A DNA stretch of 64,000 bases from Lentinus brumalis (GCA_001792895.1 MARA01000004.1:1364001-1428000), one strand, 5' to 3'; shown: positions 1 to 11,596, counted from the stretch's first letter. The notes: generated from the letters alone by a model not told the origin. A program made the numbers and translations.

Positions 1-824
1 TCCAGGTGGTCCTCGTCCATGCACGAGTCATACAGGCCGCGCAGTTTCTTGAGCAGGACCTCGTCGTAGGGGTCCGATGCGAGGGCGGACGCTGCGGAGA
101 AGAGCGAGGACGCGTCCTCGGAGAGGATCTGCTGCAGCAGCCGTCTGTTCTGCAGAGCAATCTCCTCGAAGTGGCCGAACGAGCCTTTGTCGGACGGGAT
201 GGGGTTCGCCTTGAGCCATCCGCCGTCTAATGACGCGTGGTTGAGCACTGCTACGGAAGCACTCGCGGCGGGACTCACTGGCAAAGTCATAGAAGTTCTC
301 GCAGGGGTCTTGAGACTCGTCCAGTGAGGCGAGGACGGACGAAGCCACGGAAATGCACGAGGGGGATATGCATACCGGCTGTCATGACATGCGTTCGACG
401 CAGGATGAGACAACGAGTCGCGTGAACGACGCACCTCCACAGGGGGACCCGTCGGCGCCGGAGCTGGAATGAGGACGGTGGTGGTGGATACCGCGGTCGT
501 TGTCACTTGTGCCGTCGTGGTCGCGGTGGCCGTCGTCGTGGCCGTAACGGTGGTCTGTCCGCGGCCTGCACCCGAGTTTATTTTGTGTTGCGCTCCGGCG
601 AAGAGGCCGATGAAGATGGAGCTCAGAAGGAGGAAGAGGAGGGCAGCGACCAGCAGAAGCTTGGTCAGCGGCGAGAGTGGTTCTTGCACGACGGCAGCGA
701 GGCGGTCGAAGAAGGTCGGCTCTTCGTGCTGGGACGCGGGTCCGTCGTCTGGATGGGAGACATTCTGGAGCAGCGGGGCAGACTCTGATTCCACGAGCTG
801 GACGTCAGGCGACAGGAGGGCCAT
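1..824 (-). CDS. M13-family (neprilysin/ECE-like) metallopeptidase, N-terminal part, runs off left edge
   Basis: Type II membrane zinc endopeptidase of family M13; only the N-terminal part is in the window. The start chosen is the ATG at 822-824 (MALLSPDVQ). A cytoplasmic segment is followed by one membrane helix rich in Leu (KLLLVA..LFLLLSSIF) and a Thr-rich linker. Splicing out a phase-0 intron (379-434) and a phase-1 intron (227-278) gives the M13 signature region: two Cys (VCISPSC), then DESQDPCENFYDFA, then NGGWLKANPIPSDKG. Exon 3 is still open at position 1, so the catalytic HExxH half must lie to the left. Unlike the second copy at 8810-10586, the linker here stays in frame. Membrane topology and activity follow from the family; whether the gene is whole cannot be judged from this window. 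Confidence 0.8.
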   Translation of the reverse strand, partial: MALLSPDVQLVESESAPLLQNVSHPDDGPASQHEEPTFFDRLAAVVQEPLSPLTKLLLVAALLFLLLSSIFIGLFAGAQHKINSGAGRGQTTVTATTTATATTTAQVTTTAVSTTTVLIPAPAPTGPPVEVRRSRDSLSHPASNACHDSRYAYPPRAFPWLRPSSPHWTSLKTPARTSMTLPVSPAASASVAVLNHASLDGGWLKANPIPSDKGSFGHFEEIALQNRRLLQQILSEDASSLFSAASALASDPYDEVLLKKLRGLYDSCMDEDHL

Positions 825-1029
825 AGCGACCGCGGTCGCACAGACGGCGGGAGGACGTACCTTCGTCTGTAGACGGTCTTGGTGCTCGCGTGTCCGCCAT
901 GCCGGCGGGGGGAGGGCGAGTGCAGGAACTGGCCGCGGACGCGTGTGGCCTGCAGTGGTGGTTGCTCCCTTGCCTGTCCAAGCGCGCACCGGGCCGATGT
1001 GCTCGAAGGCGGCGTCTCGCAGCGGTGGC

Positions 1030-1970
1030 GTCGATCGCACTCTGCTCTGCACACCGACGTCCGCCTCAGCTGGGTCTCTCGTTCGCCGCCCTCTGCCCTG
1101 CGCTCGGCCGTGTCCGCTCTCTCAGCCCTCGATCGCCTTCAACGCGCACCAGTGGATTCTCCCGCACATCGCTCACCCTCCAGCACTCTGTCGGCTCGGC
1201 CCCCGTTCGCCCATGACGCGCACCAACACCGTCCACTGAGGTGTATTCCGCCGCAGCGCGCACGTCTACCGACATCGCTCACTCTCAAGCACCCCCGCGT
1301 CCACTATCTGTATGCTCCCTGCTCTGCACGCCCACTCGTCCTCTCTCTCGCACTCAAGCACTCTGTCTGCGTCCACCACCTGTATGCGCCCCCTGCTCTG
1401 CACACCGACTCGTCCGGTCTCTTCCTCCACAACAGCAAGCCCCGGCTACTCTGCGCACCAAGTCGTCTACAGCATTACATCTGACCCGTACTAGACTGGA
1501 ACCCCGCACAACCACCGCGCGTCTGCAACAGCTCGAGGTAAGACGCAGTTCACTCAACGAGAACTGCGCCGTCTCTTAGCACACCCAGAACCGGTAACGC
1601 TGACTGCCAATCAGCGACGTCAGATCCGAACAACGATGCCCTAAGACGTGCCGCACGTCCCGGCAGCACCGCGCGTACACTCCGAACGCGGACACGACGC
1701 CAAGGCAGACGTGCACGCGCCCGTTATCTCAGAAGGAGACGGCGTGGGTCGTAGATGCGTGGACGACGGCCGCAAGCTGTTACGGATGCAGGTAAGCAAC
1801 ACTCGAATCCATGTACATGCGACTACCTACTCACGATACAGCAAGCCTCGGTGGCGAGTCGCTGCCCGCCCTGCCGGCGAGCACCGCGACGCAGGACGTC
1901 ATGCTGTAAGTGACAACCCCGTTGGTGAGACCGCCAGTCCGTCGCTAGGAGAGAAGACACGGAGCTCACC
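1030..1970. repeat. Insertion (or retained segment) present only in the left duplication copy
   Basis: In the right copy, sequence matching 1020-1030 joins almost directly to sequence matching 1970 (TTCGCAGCTCGTGG). The extra block has imperfect internal repeats of about 70 bp: around 1290-1430 the run CTCAAGCAC, GCGTCCAC, CTGTATGC, CTGCTCTGCAC occurs twice. It also holds + strand intron-like segments, for example 1792-1841 and 1906-1977. It may be a deletion in the right copy rather than an insertion here. Confidence 0.6.
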
Positions 1971-4724
1971 TTCGCAGCTCGTGGCGAGCATCTTCACACA
2001 CACAGCGTCGAGAGAGGAGGACAGTCGGGCGGGGAAGGTGAGGATGGGAGCGGCAGACGCAAGACGACGAGGGCGACGGCGGTAGCCTGGGGCAGCACCG
2101 TGCCCTCGCTGCCAGCATATGAGCCCGTCGAGCCGAGCGCAAACATGCCACGCACGTCGTCGGTGCACGGCCCACGGTTGCGTCCTCGGTCCTGCGAAGG
2201 CACGTACACGTACACGCGTGCTCGCCCCGGCCGCATTCGTACTTCGCCGCTCTCGACGGCGCCCGCGGTTCCAGTTCGGATTGGCGCATGCGCACGCGTC
2301 GCCGTCCCTGGAATTAGACGTCGGAGTCCTGTCCGGCGTGCAAGGTGGGCCCTCTTATTCTACTCGTTCATGTACCAGTGTCTTCGCAGCACAGCAATGC
2401 TATGTGGTTACAGACTCTCTGCTGGGAGTGCAGGCGGTCTCTGGATCAGAACGCAAGCAAAGGTACGCGGACCGTGAGTGCTCGGTGTCTGATCGTTCCA
2501 GAATCCAGTCGCAGGTCGCGACGTACAACTCGATCTCGCCGGACCCGAACGAAGACTCGAATCGCAAGCAGCGCGTCGGCGCGACGGCGTCTTGGCTTTC
2601 GAGACTCGAGGCAACCAGATGCACGGCCTCGTCGGCGACGGCGTTGCGCCATGCAGCCGATGCTCGGAACTTCAAACTTGGGATGTTCACGAGGACGGTA
2701 CGTCCCTGCGTTGTTCGGATCTCGAAACGAGGCACATGCTTGCGCTCTCGCCGTGAGATGACGGCCAGTTCTGCGGCCTCGCTGACGAGCTCAAGGCTGG
2801 AGAATGCAATAACTGACCGTACACGAAGGAAAATGAAGACGACGGCCGTTCACGACGTCCGCTCGAACGACGCACGCAGAGATACCGGCTTGCGGCCTGG
2901 AAGTTCACAAATTAGAGCTTGGAACTGAGGCTCGCGATCAGGATTCGCACGGCAGATGTCGAACGTCGGGTGCCAAGCGAGTACGGAGACCACGCTGCAA
3001 CATGCCCGACGCGCCGTCTGCGTTGAGTCAGGTCGAGTCGGACGCCGCTTGTGTGTCTCGGAGTATTCGAGGTCTTGTACGTCCTCGTTCCATGCGTGTC
3101 GGAAGTCGGCCGGACTCCTAACAGCGTGGACGGCGAGGCAGCTGGAATCAGACAGACGGCCATGCACACGGACAGGAGAAGTCTCCCGGCCGAGCATGCT
3201 GCATGGACACACGAGACCCAAGACTCGCTTCGGAATGCACCAACAGATGCAGCGGGGAAGCAAGCACCGACGAGTCGCCTCCAAGCTCTCGGGCGGACGA
3301 TCGTGGGGTCGCTCTCCTGGGAGGCGGACTCTGCGCGCAGGTGGGATGATATTTCCTGCTTTGCTAGCAACCAGATTGACGAGTGGGTGGATCACAAGCG
3401 GCAGAGTAGATACATCGACGTGAAACAGACATTGGCAGACCTCAGGCGAGTGTCCGCAGAGACCGGCGTAGCCATTTACGACAGCGGCTGAATGGTTCAG
3501 GTTTGCGTCGCTCATCGAGTCCGGGAGACGAAACCGGTTCCGGCACACTGGCAGGACTCGCCGCTCGAGTGTATGTCTCTCACTGCGCCGTTCGTTTCTG
3601 CACAGATACTGACCGGAGATGTGGACTGCGCGGGTAGTTCGCGCGTACAGAGTGACCTGGAGTGCACGCAGATAGTTGCCGCTGCATCCAGTGCACTCGT
3701 TCTTTCGGAGGATGGTTGTCCGTGCAACAGCGAACAGCAAATTAGGTGAGTGTTCCATTTCCGCCTCTCGCGCTCTATGGTAAGCTTAACACACACAGAT
3801 CCCTCGGTCCGACGAGGATTTGCTTCAGTATTGCTTCTACGTAGAGCTGCACCTCGGACCGCCCCCGCGATCGTTGCAATTCCTCGACTGCGACGTTCGC
3901 TTCCACAAGCTTCCGACATCCCGATCTCCTCCTCCTCGGCGTACTGCGCGCGCGAACATGGCCAACATGCTCTCGGGATCTACCAGGATTTGGCGCAACT
4001 AGTCGGTATGTTGTTCTCCGCCGCTTCTAGCTCGTCGCGGACGCGGCCAATCCGTTAGACACGACCCGGTCGAGCAGCTAACTGCGGCGCGTCAGCAGGA
4101 ATTGTACGCACGAGAAGAAGCCTCTGGCGCACCATTGCAGCCGGATGCACAGTCCGAACGCAACTGTAGGTGCCAGATGCGAGCGTTCTACTTCGCTCCG
4201 CTTGTGCATTCGTTGCGTCGATGCCAGATCTTCTATGTGTCCCCCGCTCACGGTATGTGCTCTATTCATCCTTGCATATGTTGCTCAATCTGCATAGCTC
4301 ATCGTTCTGTGTTAGAGCAACGGATGCTGCTATTGGCTGCACATCCCGGGAGGACCGCGGCGGTAAGCTCGAGTATTCTCAGGGAATGTATGTTTGAAGG
4401 GCGAAGACCACGGCATCACACGGAACAGACATCGCCTCGCACGCTTGCTCTTCATCGATACGCTCCTCGATTCTCTCACTCGGTACGCTCGTCGAGTCCC
4501 CGACCTAAGGGACGTCGACAAGCTCGAGCCTGAGGATTTAGCTGACGTAGCTGCTGCTCTAGTTCGGCATGCGGAATGCGCGAAGCACATCCGGGCAGCT
4601 TGCATTGCCGGACGGAAAGCCCGCTGCTCGCTCGGGAGGCGAGAGACGTCTCGGATACAGACCTCGACGCCCGTTGAGCGGACTTCGATAGGACGCAACG
4701 CATGCGGACTGCATCGTCGAGCAT

Positions 4725-5315
4725 GACCGTGGAGACCCGGGTATCGACTGCTTGTACTCGACACCAGCCATTTCAGCGATGCCACTCTAAGTGCTCACAC
4801 CGGGCTCAACTCACGTGAGAGTTTGCATCGTCGCAGGGACGTCGCGACATGCGCAGCCCGCGATGGAAGACACGGAGAAAGCCACGGGCAAGCTTCAGCA
4901 TTCCGCCGTCATCAAGCACTACTACTCGGGACGCTCCCTTCGAAGTCTCACGCGCAATATGTGCCCGCACGGCCTCCGCTTCATGGCTGGATCGTATTCG
5001 CTCGGTGCAACCTCATGCATAGAAGTCTATCCAAGTATTCCGTGGTCTATGCTCAGGAGTACATCGAGACAGCGCGTCCGCACATTCCCTCGCGCAGACA
5101 ACCGGTCGCGCTCGAACAACGTACGTCGCCCAGAGCCTCGGCCGGTAATATGGAGAGGTTAGCTTGGAGCTGCTGCCCGAGGGAAGGACGACCGGCAGCT
5201 TGAAGCAACCGTTGGTCCTTCTTGATCTTGTCATGCGCGTCGCGACGCGCACCTCTGCCTCTCGATCTGTAATCCAATTCATTACGCCTCCCCTCGAGCT
5301 GCGACGTCGATCATC
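4725..5315 (+). repeat. Tandem repeat unit 1 (about 600 bp)
   Basis: It aligns to 5325-5905 with an offset of about 600; shared anchors include GTATCGACTGCT, GGACGTCGCGACATGCGCAG, GTGCCCGCACGGCCTCCG and GTACGTCGCCCAGAGC. Divergence is clear (estimated by eye at 15-20 percent), with small indels, so the duplication is not recent. In one frame the units give similar peptides (ICARTASASWLDRI here, ICARTASAPWLNRI in unit 2), suggesting exon duplication in the unrecognised gene. Confidence 0.8.
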
Positions 5316-5324
5316 ATGATTCAT

Positions 5325-5905
5325 GGCCGTGAAGACCCGCGTATCGACTGCTCCACTGGACACCAGTCTCTCAAGCGATGCCACGGGCTTACACCGTGCT
5401 CGAGTCACTTGGGAATTCGCCTCGTCGCCGGGACGTCGCGACATGCGCAGTTCGCGATGGGAGACACGGAGCAAGCTTCGACGTTCCGCTGTCATCAAGC
5501 ACTACTCGGGACGCTCCTCCGAAGTCTCAGACGAGATATGTGCCCGCACGGCCTCCGCCCCTTGGCTGAATCGTATTCACTCCGAGCAAGCCGATGCACA
5601 GAAGTCTGTTCAAGTGTTTCGTAGTCTACGCGCAGGAGTAAATCGTAGACATCGTGCTTGCACGTTTCCTCGCAGCAACAGGTCGCGCTGTGACAAGGTA
5701 CGTCGCCCAGAGCTTCCTCCGCTGATAGGGAGAGCTCAGCCTTCAGCTGCTTCCCAAGGGAAGGAGGACGGACAGCACGCAACCGCTAGCTCTTGATCGC
5801 GGTCTCGTGATCTTGTCATGCGCGTCGCGACGCGCTCCTCCGCCTCCCGATTTGTATCCCCAACCCATTACGTCTCGCCCCCGGACCGCAACGTCGGTTA
5901 TGCAA
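5325..5905 (+). repeat. Tandem repeat unit 2 (about 600 bp)
   Basis: Second copy of the unit at 4725-5315. A frame that is open in unit 1 (VVYAQEYIETARPHI) meets a TAA in unit 2 (VVYAQE then stop), so the two copies do not encode the same thing along their full length. Confidence 0.8.
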
Positions 5906-8631
5906 TGCGCCGCAACACCGATACAGATCTCGGCTTTTGGGAAGGTTGTATACTGGCGCCACGCCTGGCATCTGGTTACATTGCTCGGGACCGTTGTGCT
6001 CGTGGCCAGTACCGGAAGATACCGATATACGAGTTCCCTTCCTCTGTCCGTTGACAGCACGGATGGACGGTCGCCGTGCGCACTCGATTGCATCAGGTCT
6101 CTTGAAGGTGCGTGCATCCTCTTCGTTCTCGTAAGTGTTGTGTTGATGCAAGTCTATCTCAGCTGTGGAACGTTCTCTCTAACGCGTGCTCACACGCTGA
6201 AGCAGAGTCGCAAGTGCACGTCATGAAAGGTACGCGACGAGCAGCCGATGAGTCCTCGACTTTGCGACACGCGCGGACGTTCGAAGCATGGAACAGGGAC
6301 GGTGTGGTCTGTTGTTTGCGCGGCCGCTCTTCCGAGCGGAGTATTCCGGCCATGCCAGCAAGCGTCGGTGGTTTCCTTCGCACCCCCATCTTGTCCCCAT
6401 CCCTCCTCCCTCCTACCTTCATCCTCGTTACGCCGAGCCGCAGTCATGGCTTCGTGCACCCTGCGACCCGGTCCTCACGCCTCAGTTGGTCCTTCACACC
6501 TCCACCCAGACTGCACACACGAGTATGAAGAAAGAAGTGGTCGATTGCGGAAGTCTAGGTACGTGTCGCTGATCATCTTCTCCGCCGTGTTCTGGCGCCG
6601 TGCTCATGCCATCTCTACCAGCCCGCCTCGCACACGCTGTCACGCGCCGCAAGTTCACTCCTCAGTTCGTGGCACAGGCGAGAAGCACTGGTGCGTGATC
6701 CTCTCTGTTACAGGTCTTGTCAGCATGACGCTGACCACTCTGTTCAGCTCTGAACTCACCGGCTCTCGACGTAATCACGAACAACTTTTCCAGCCCGCCT
6801 GATGCACACTACACGCCCAGCAAGCACCCGTTATCTGTGCTCTGCGGCTCGTTCAGAACGCGGCCGTAGGCCGAGTCGCCCGTGCAATCTGAACAAGGCT
6901 ATACCATGTGAGTTTTTCTCTGCACGTCGCATCAGCACTGTACTAACCGCACTGTCCTGTACCAGGCGACGGCTCCCGCCGTCATTTTGGCTCGGGCAGT
7001 CTGTCCACGCAACGTCGCTGTCCATCTCCTGGCCACTGCCGGCAACCCTCTTGCAGGTTCGAGTCCAGAGATGCGCTCCATGTACCTGCAGGCAGCAGAG
7101 ACAGCTCTCACCGGTAAGTCGATGTCTTTCACCTCACACAAGTCGACGCAGTCGCTCACCATCAACCTCTATCTGGCAGGTATGCGCGTACGACGTACCC
7201 CATCGCTAGGCGCGGCCGTTCAACCTCCCGGGAGTTCACTGCGTGAGAACGTACCTGCTGTCTTCATGCCTTGCGCAGGAAGCTGATCGTCCTGTTCTCC
7301 AGATTGTCTCACCGGCCGCCGCTGCTCCCAAGCTTCAGTGTGGGAAGCAGCTGTCTCTGCCGGGCCCGTCACCCGTTCCCTCGAGGATGACAGGTACGTG
7401 CTTTGCTCGATGCACGCTCTGTGCGATCAGCTGATGGCTGACGGTAGCCTCCAGACCGGGAGCTTCTCGCATCGAGCTGTCTACCTCACTTGAAGACGGC
7501 CGCCGCAACACACAGAAGTGAGCGCAGGACCGGTACTGTGCGACCGTCCTCCCGGACGCCTCCTATGCTGCATCGCTCACGACGCCGCGCTGGCTTGCAT
7601 ATTTGGTACGTACCTTTTCGCATTCGCGCGACGTAGACACTGACCGAGTACTGTTCTCGTCTAGTATGTCTAGTATGTGTCGAATTACGCATGATGCCGC
7701 GCTCCCCGGGATAGCTGGTACGTACCTCGTTGCATTTGAGCAATGACTTGTCGTCTAATTTCTCGTATCTGGCTGGTACGCATTGCAGCGCGGAGGTGGC
7801 TGCCGTTGCAGTCCCGCGGTCGAGGATGTGCGGCTGAGGACGTGCGGCCGGCCTTGTCGGTCGTATGTTATGTATGTTCTTGTACATCCCACGAATGTGC
7901 TGATGACGTCTCGACACTCAGAGGCCTCCCCGCGACAGTCCGCTTCACTTCGACGCAGCTAGACTGACCGCAGATCAGTGGTATGTGCTGTTCGTCTGTG
8001 TCGCGCTCATATCCTCACTTATTGGATCGATTTGCAGCGCTTTCGGACGCTCTCAAGAAGGTCAGCTCAGCGTTGCGTTTCATCGTAGCAACGCGCCGTC
8101 AGGCCCAGCGTGTGCGAGCTCGAAGACCAGTCAGAGGTGAGCATCTTCGAGTCTGGATCTCGAAGGCCGTGCTGACGCAAATCCCGGAACGCGCAGACGC
8201 ATACCAGACTGTAAGAATGCACGGAGCACACAGGTACATGCGCAGAGAAGCAGCCGCAGTGCTGACGGTCGAGAACGGCGTAGCACTTGGTGGAACGCGT
8301 GGGTCGCACAATAGGCGCCCGTCCATCGTCTGGACGCGAAGTCCACCAGAACGCGCCGTTCTCTATGTAGCGGTTGCGCAGTGTATTCTTTTGATAGAAA
8401 ATATATTTCTTTACCTGTCCATCCCTGCCGTCTGTACAGAAGTCCGGAATTCGTGCTGCAGCACCCTCTGCATCCCCTCTCAACACCTCCTCGTGGAAGT
8501 GCACGACCTCCCTCGCAAATGCAGTCACAACATGTGCAGGGCGAACGAAATATATTTCTTCTACTGTACACACCGTAGCACGACACAAGACCCTCCTGAA
8601 GCCGCGCTCTCCGCACCAACACCCCTCCACC

Positions 8632-8697
8632 ATGTCCTCCTCGACCCCGCCGTCTCCCCAGCCCCACCGTCCCTATAGCCCCCCAGAACACCCTGAG
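8632..8697 (+). pseudogene. Possible orphan first coding exon (MSSSTPPSPQPH...)
   Basis: CACCATGTCC gives a good start context at 8632. The frame reads MSSSTPPSPQPHRPYSPPEH and ends at a possible donor (GAG|GTATGG, 8698). About 110 bp further on the truncated M13 copy begins on the opposite strand, so no continuation is visible. The upstream A+T stretches (AAATATATTTCTT near 8398 and again near 8549) could belong to a promoter. The reading that this is the front end of a gene cut off by the duplication is inference. Confidence 0.35.
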
Positions 8698-8809
8698 GTA
8701 TGGCTTGCATCTGGTGCATCGCGTTCGCAGCCCGCTGATAGCCTCCACAGCCGACGCTCGGGCCCTGCCGGCGGGGTTAGTGTGCGCGTCAACACAAGCG
8801 AGCACTCAC

Positions 8810-10586
8810 AACGGCACGCTGCCACTCAGGACCTCCTGTAGGCTGCGAACGGCCTTCCACGCTTCTGTGTCCAGACCAAGGTACGGCGCCAGCTCCAGTC
8901 CAGCGCGTGTGACGAAGTACGCCTCCAAAGTGGCCTTGTCCGTGTCGTTCAAGATCCGGGAGAGGTCGGAGAGGTACGTCGTGGAGGTGAGGATGACCGT
9001 AGCCGGAAAGCTGCGCGGCGCGAACGCCGAGAAGTACGTCGCGAAGTCGAACTCGGGGAGGGAGTCGCTGACGTTCTGGAACGGCACCGGATTGTACGTC
9101 GCGAGCGGGTCCTGGTAGAGGACGTCCAGGTCGAGGCTCGCGTTCGCGATCTTCTTCTCGAATTCGATGATCGCCGCCGACAGCTTCTTCGCGCGCTGGG
9201 AGCGATTCTCGGGCTTCTCGCCGCCGTCGTCGTCGTCGCCCCACGGCGGCCACGGCCAGGGCGGCCACACGCGGAGCCGCTCCTCATGGACGACTAGACC
9301 GGGTTCCTGCTCGGGCGTCACGTCCATGCTGTCGTCCTCGTCGTCCAGGGTAAGGAGAAGGCGCTCGAGTACGCTGCGGTAGAGCTCCACAACAGATTCT
9401 TCCTCGTAGTACTCCTGCGAGAATGTCAGTTGACGCACGGTGTAGCAACCCTGCGACCTACCTTGGACGGCAGTCCCAAGTCGGCCTGACTGAGCCAGAG
9501 GCTCATGAAGTTGGGGTCGTTCCCCGCATCGCCGTCGATAGAGTAGTCGAACAGAGCGCTGACACCTGGAAGGGGATGAGAGCTGCGCATCGCAGGCATG
9601 ATGTCACTGCTTACCGCGAGAGTGCAGGTATGCTACGGTCGCCGTCAGTCTGTCCCTCTCCTTCTCTGCCGCGGTGCGCTCTGCGTCGACAACGGTCGTC
9701 TTGCCGCGGAACAGCTCGCGGATCTTCTTGGCCATGTCCCTGAGGGGAGCCTCGCCGAGATCGTCCAGGTGGTCCTCGTCCATGCACGAGTCATACAGGC
9801 CGCGCAGTTTCTTGAGCAAGACCTCGTCGTAGGGGTCCGATGCGAGGGCGGACGCTGCGGAGAAGTGCGAGGACGCGTCCTCGGAGAGGATCTGCTGCAG
9901 CAGCCGTCTGTTCTGCAGAGCAATCTCCTCGAAGTGGCCGAACGAGCCTTTGTCGGACGGGATGGGGTTCGCCTTGAGCCATCCGCCGTCTAATGACGCG
10001 TGGTTGAGCACTGCTACGGAAGCACTCGCGGCGGGACTCACTGGCAAAGTCATAGAAGTTCTCGCAGGGGTCTTGAGACTCGTCCAGTGAGGCGAGGACG
10101 GACGAAGCCACGGAAATGCACGAGGGGGATATGCATACCGGCTGTCATGACATGCGTTCGACGCAGGATGAGACAACGAGTCGCGTGAACGACGCACCTC
10201 CACAGGGGGACCCGTCGGCCCCGGAGCTGGAATGAGGACGGTGGTGGTGGATACCGCGGTCGTTGTCACTTGTGCCGTCGTGGTCGCGGTGGCCGTCGTC
10301 GTGGCCGTAACGGTGGTCTGTCCCGGCCTGAACCCGAGTTGATTTTGTGTTGCGCTCCGGCGAAGAGGCCGATGAAGATGGAGCTCAAAAGGAGGAAGAG
10401 GAGGGTAGCGACCAGCAGGAGCTTGGTTAGCGGCGAAAGTGGTTCTTGCACGACGGCAGCGAGTCGGTCGAAGAATGTCGGCTCTTCGTGCTGGGACGCG
10501 GGTCCGTCGTCTGGATGGGAGACATTCTGGAGAAGCGGGGCAGACTCTGATTCCACGAGCTGGACGTCAGGCGACAGGAGGGCCAT
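8810..10586 (-). pseudogene. Truncated, frameshifted duplicate of the M13 metallopeptidase gene
   Basis: Second copy of the M13 gene front half. Modelled exons are 10198-10586, 10042-10141, 9615-9989, 9462-9565 and 8810-9414, about 520 codons. It keeps the start (MALLSPDVQ), the membrane helix, DPCENFYDFA, NGGWLKANPIPSDKG, the helical DLDVLYQDP and DFATYFSAFAP segments and ITR-like DKATLEAYFVTRA. It stops at a splice donor (GTGAGT at 8804-8809). No exon with the zinc motif HExxH or the downstream Glu is found between 8300 and 8810, so a catalytic domain is missing. Relative to the left copy one base is lost near 10324 (CCCGGCC against CCGCGGCC), which throws the Thr-rich linker out of frame. 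It cannot make an active M13 enzyme as read. Confidence 0.8.
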
Positions 10587-11330
10587 AGCGACCGCGGTCG
10601 CACAGACGGCGGGAGGACGTACCTTCGTCTGTAGACGGTCTTGGTGCTCGCGTGTCCGCCATGCCGGCGGGGGAGGGCGAGTGCAGGAACTGGCCGCGGA
10701 CGCGTGTGGCCAGTGGTGGTTGTTCCCTTGCCTGTCCAAGCGCGCAACGGGCCGATGTGCTCGCAGGCGGCGTCGGCGTCGATCTTTCGCAGCTCGTGGC
10801 GAGCATCTTCACACACGCAGCGTCGAGAGAGGAGGACAGTCGGGTGGGGAAGGTGAGGATGGGAGCTGCAGACGCAAGACGACGAGGGCCAAGGCTGAGG
10901 TAGGAGGCAGTCTATCTGGCGCAGCGCCGTCCTCTCGCTGCCAGCATATGAGCCCCTCGAGCTGCAGAGCGCAAACAAAGACATGCCACGGACGTCGTCT
11001 GCGCACGGGCCACGGCTGCGTCCTCAGTCCTGCGAAGACATGTACACGTACACGCGGGCTCGCCCCGGCTCCTCCGCCGCTAGGTTCGACGCAAACCCCT
11101 CTGCACTGACACGCAGAGGGTCTTGGTATGAGACTACATACCTCCGCCGCTCTCGACGGCGCCCGCGGTCCCAGTTCAAATTGGCGCATGCGCATGCGTC
11201 GCCGTCCCTGCAGGGATCACACGTCGGAGTCCTGTCCGGCGTGCAAATGCAAGGTAGGCCCATCTGTTGTACTCGTTCATGTACGTTTCGTATAGCCAGT
11301 GTCTTCGCAGCGCAGAATGCTGTGTGTTGA
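9764..11330. repeat. Right copy of segmental duplication
   Basis: Matches 1-2410. The duplication probably continues left to about 8810, but its partner there lies outside the window. Beyond the shared block, this copy has a private stretch at about 11068-11140 that the left copy lacks. Confidence 0.85.
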
Positions 11331-11596
11331 GGAATTCAATGTACGTGACGGCGAGGGGACCAATGAATCACTGATCAAATGCCGAGATATGACACTACGT
11401 CTGCCTACAACAACCACACCCCTGGAGAGAAAAACGTGACGTTGCAAGCCCGAGACTCGAGAAAAAGGGAGACAGCAAGCGAGAAACGGCCTGGGTATAT
11501 GCGAGCCAGCCGGATACTTGGATGTGTGACCTTCCCGCCTCCATCCCTGCTGCTCGCCTACGAAACTCCCTGCGAGTCTTCCTCTCGACGGGTGCA
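11331..11596. other. Intergenic spacer, nothing recognised
   Basis: This stretch lies between the end of the segmental duplication and the stop codon of the next gene. No gene, RNA or repeat is seen in it. Confidence 0.5.

Larger units (their letters stand above)
1..2410. repeat. Left copy of segmental duplication (M13 5' half plus upstream flank)
   Basis: Position 1 onward matches position 9764 onward at near identity (constant offset 9763 to about 560, then 9762 after a one-base indel). The match runs through the M13 5' half and its upstream flank to about 2410 here and 11330 in the other copy. The left copy carries about 940 extra bases at roughly 1030-1970 that the right copy lacks. Confidence 0.85.
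2410..8300 (+). other. Intron-dense + strand transcription unit without recognised product (gene or decaying gene)
   Basis: No long uninterrupted reading frame is present, but GT...AG segments of 42-71 nt recur about every 100 bases on the + strand only. Examples are 3747-3799, 4253-4297, 6559-6621, 7114-7179, 7394-7454, 7606-7664, 7718-7788, 7872-7921, 7981-8036, 8061-8102 and 8137-8196. Some intervening exons read like protein. One at about 4040-4150 gives DPVEQLTAARQQELYAREEA, and one at about 4420-4620 gives LARLLFIDTLLDSLTRYARR followed by DVDKLEPEDLADVAAALVRH. From about 7270 to 8210 a single frame can be carried across eight junctions, giving a basic, Ser/Arg-rich product. Other exons carry stops, for example in the second tandem repeat. 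No family is recognised. It may be a very intron-rich gene, a pseudogene or a spliced noncoding RNA. Confidence 0.45.

Noticed and set aside
7050..7075. tRNA-like T-loop motif GGTTCGAGTCC
   Set aside because: No matching acceptor, D or anticodon arms around it; a chance B-box-like match inside the intron-dense region.
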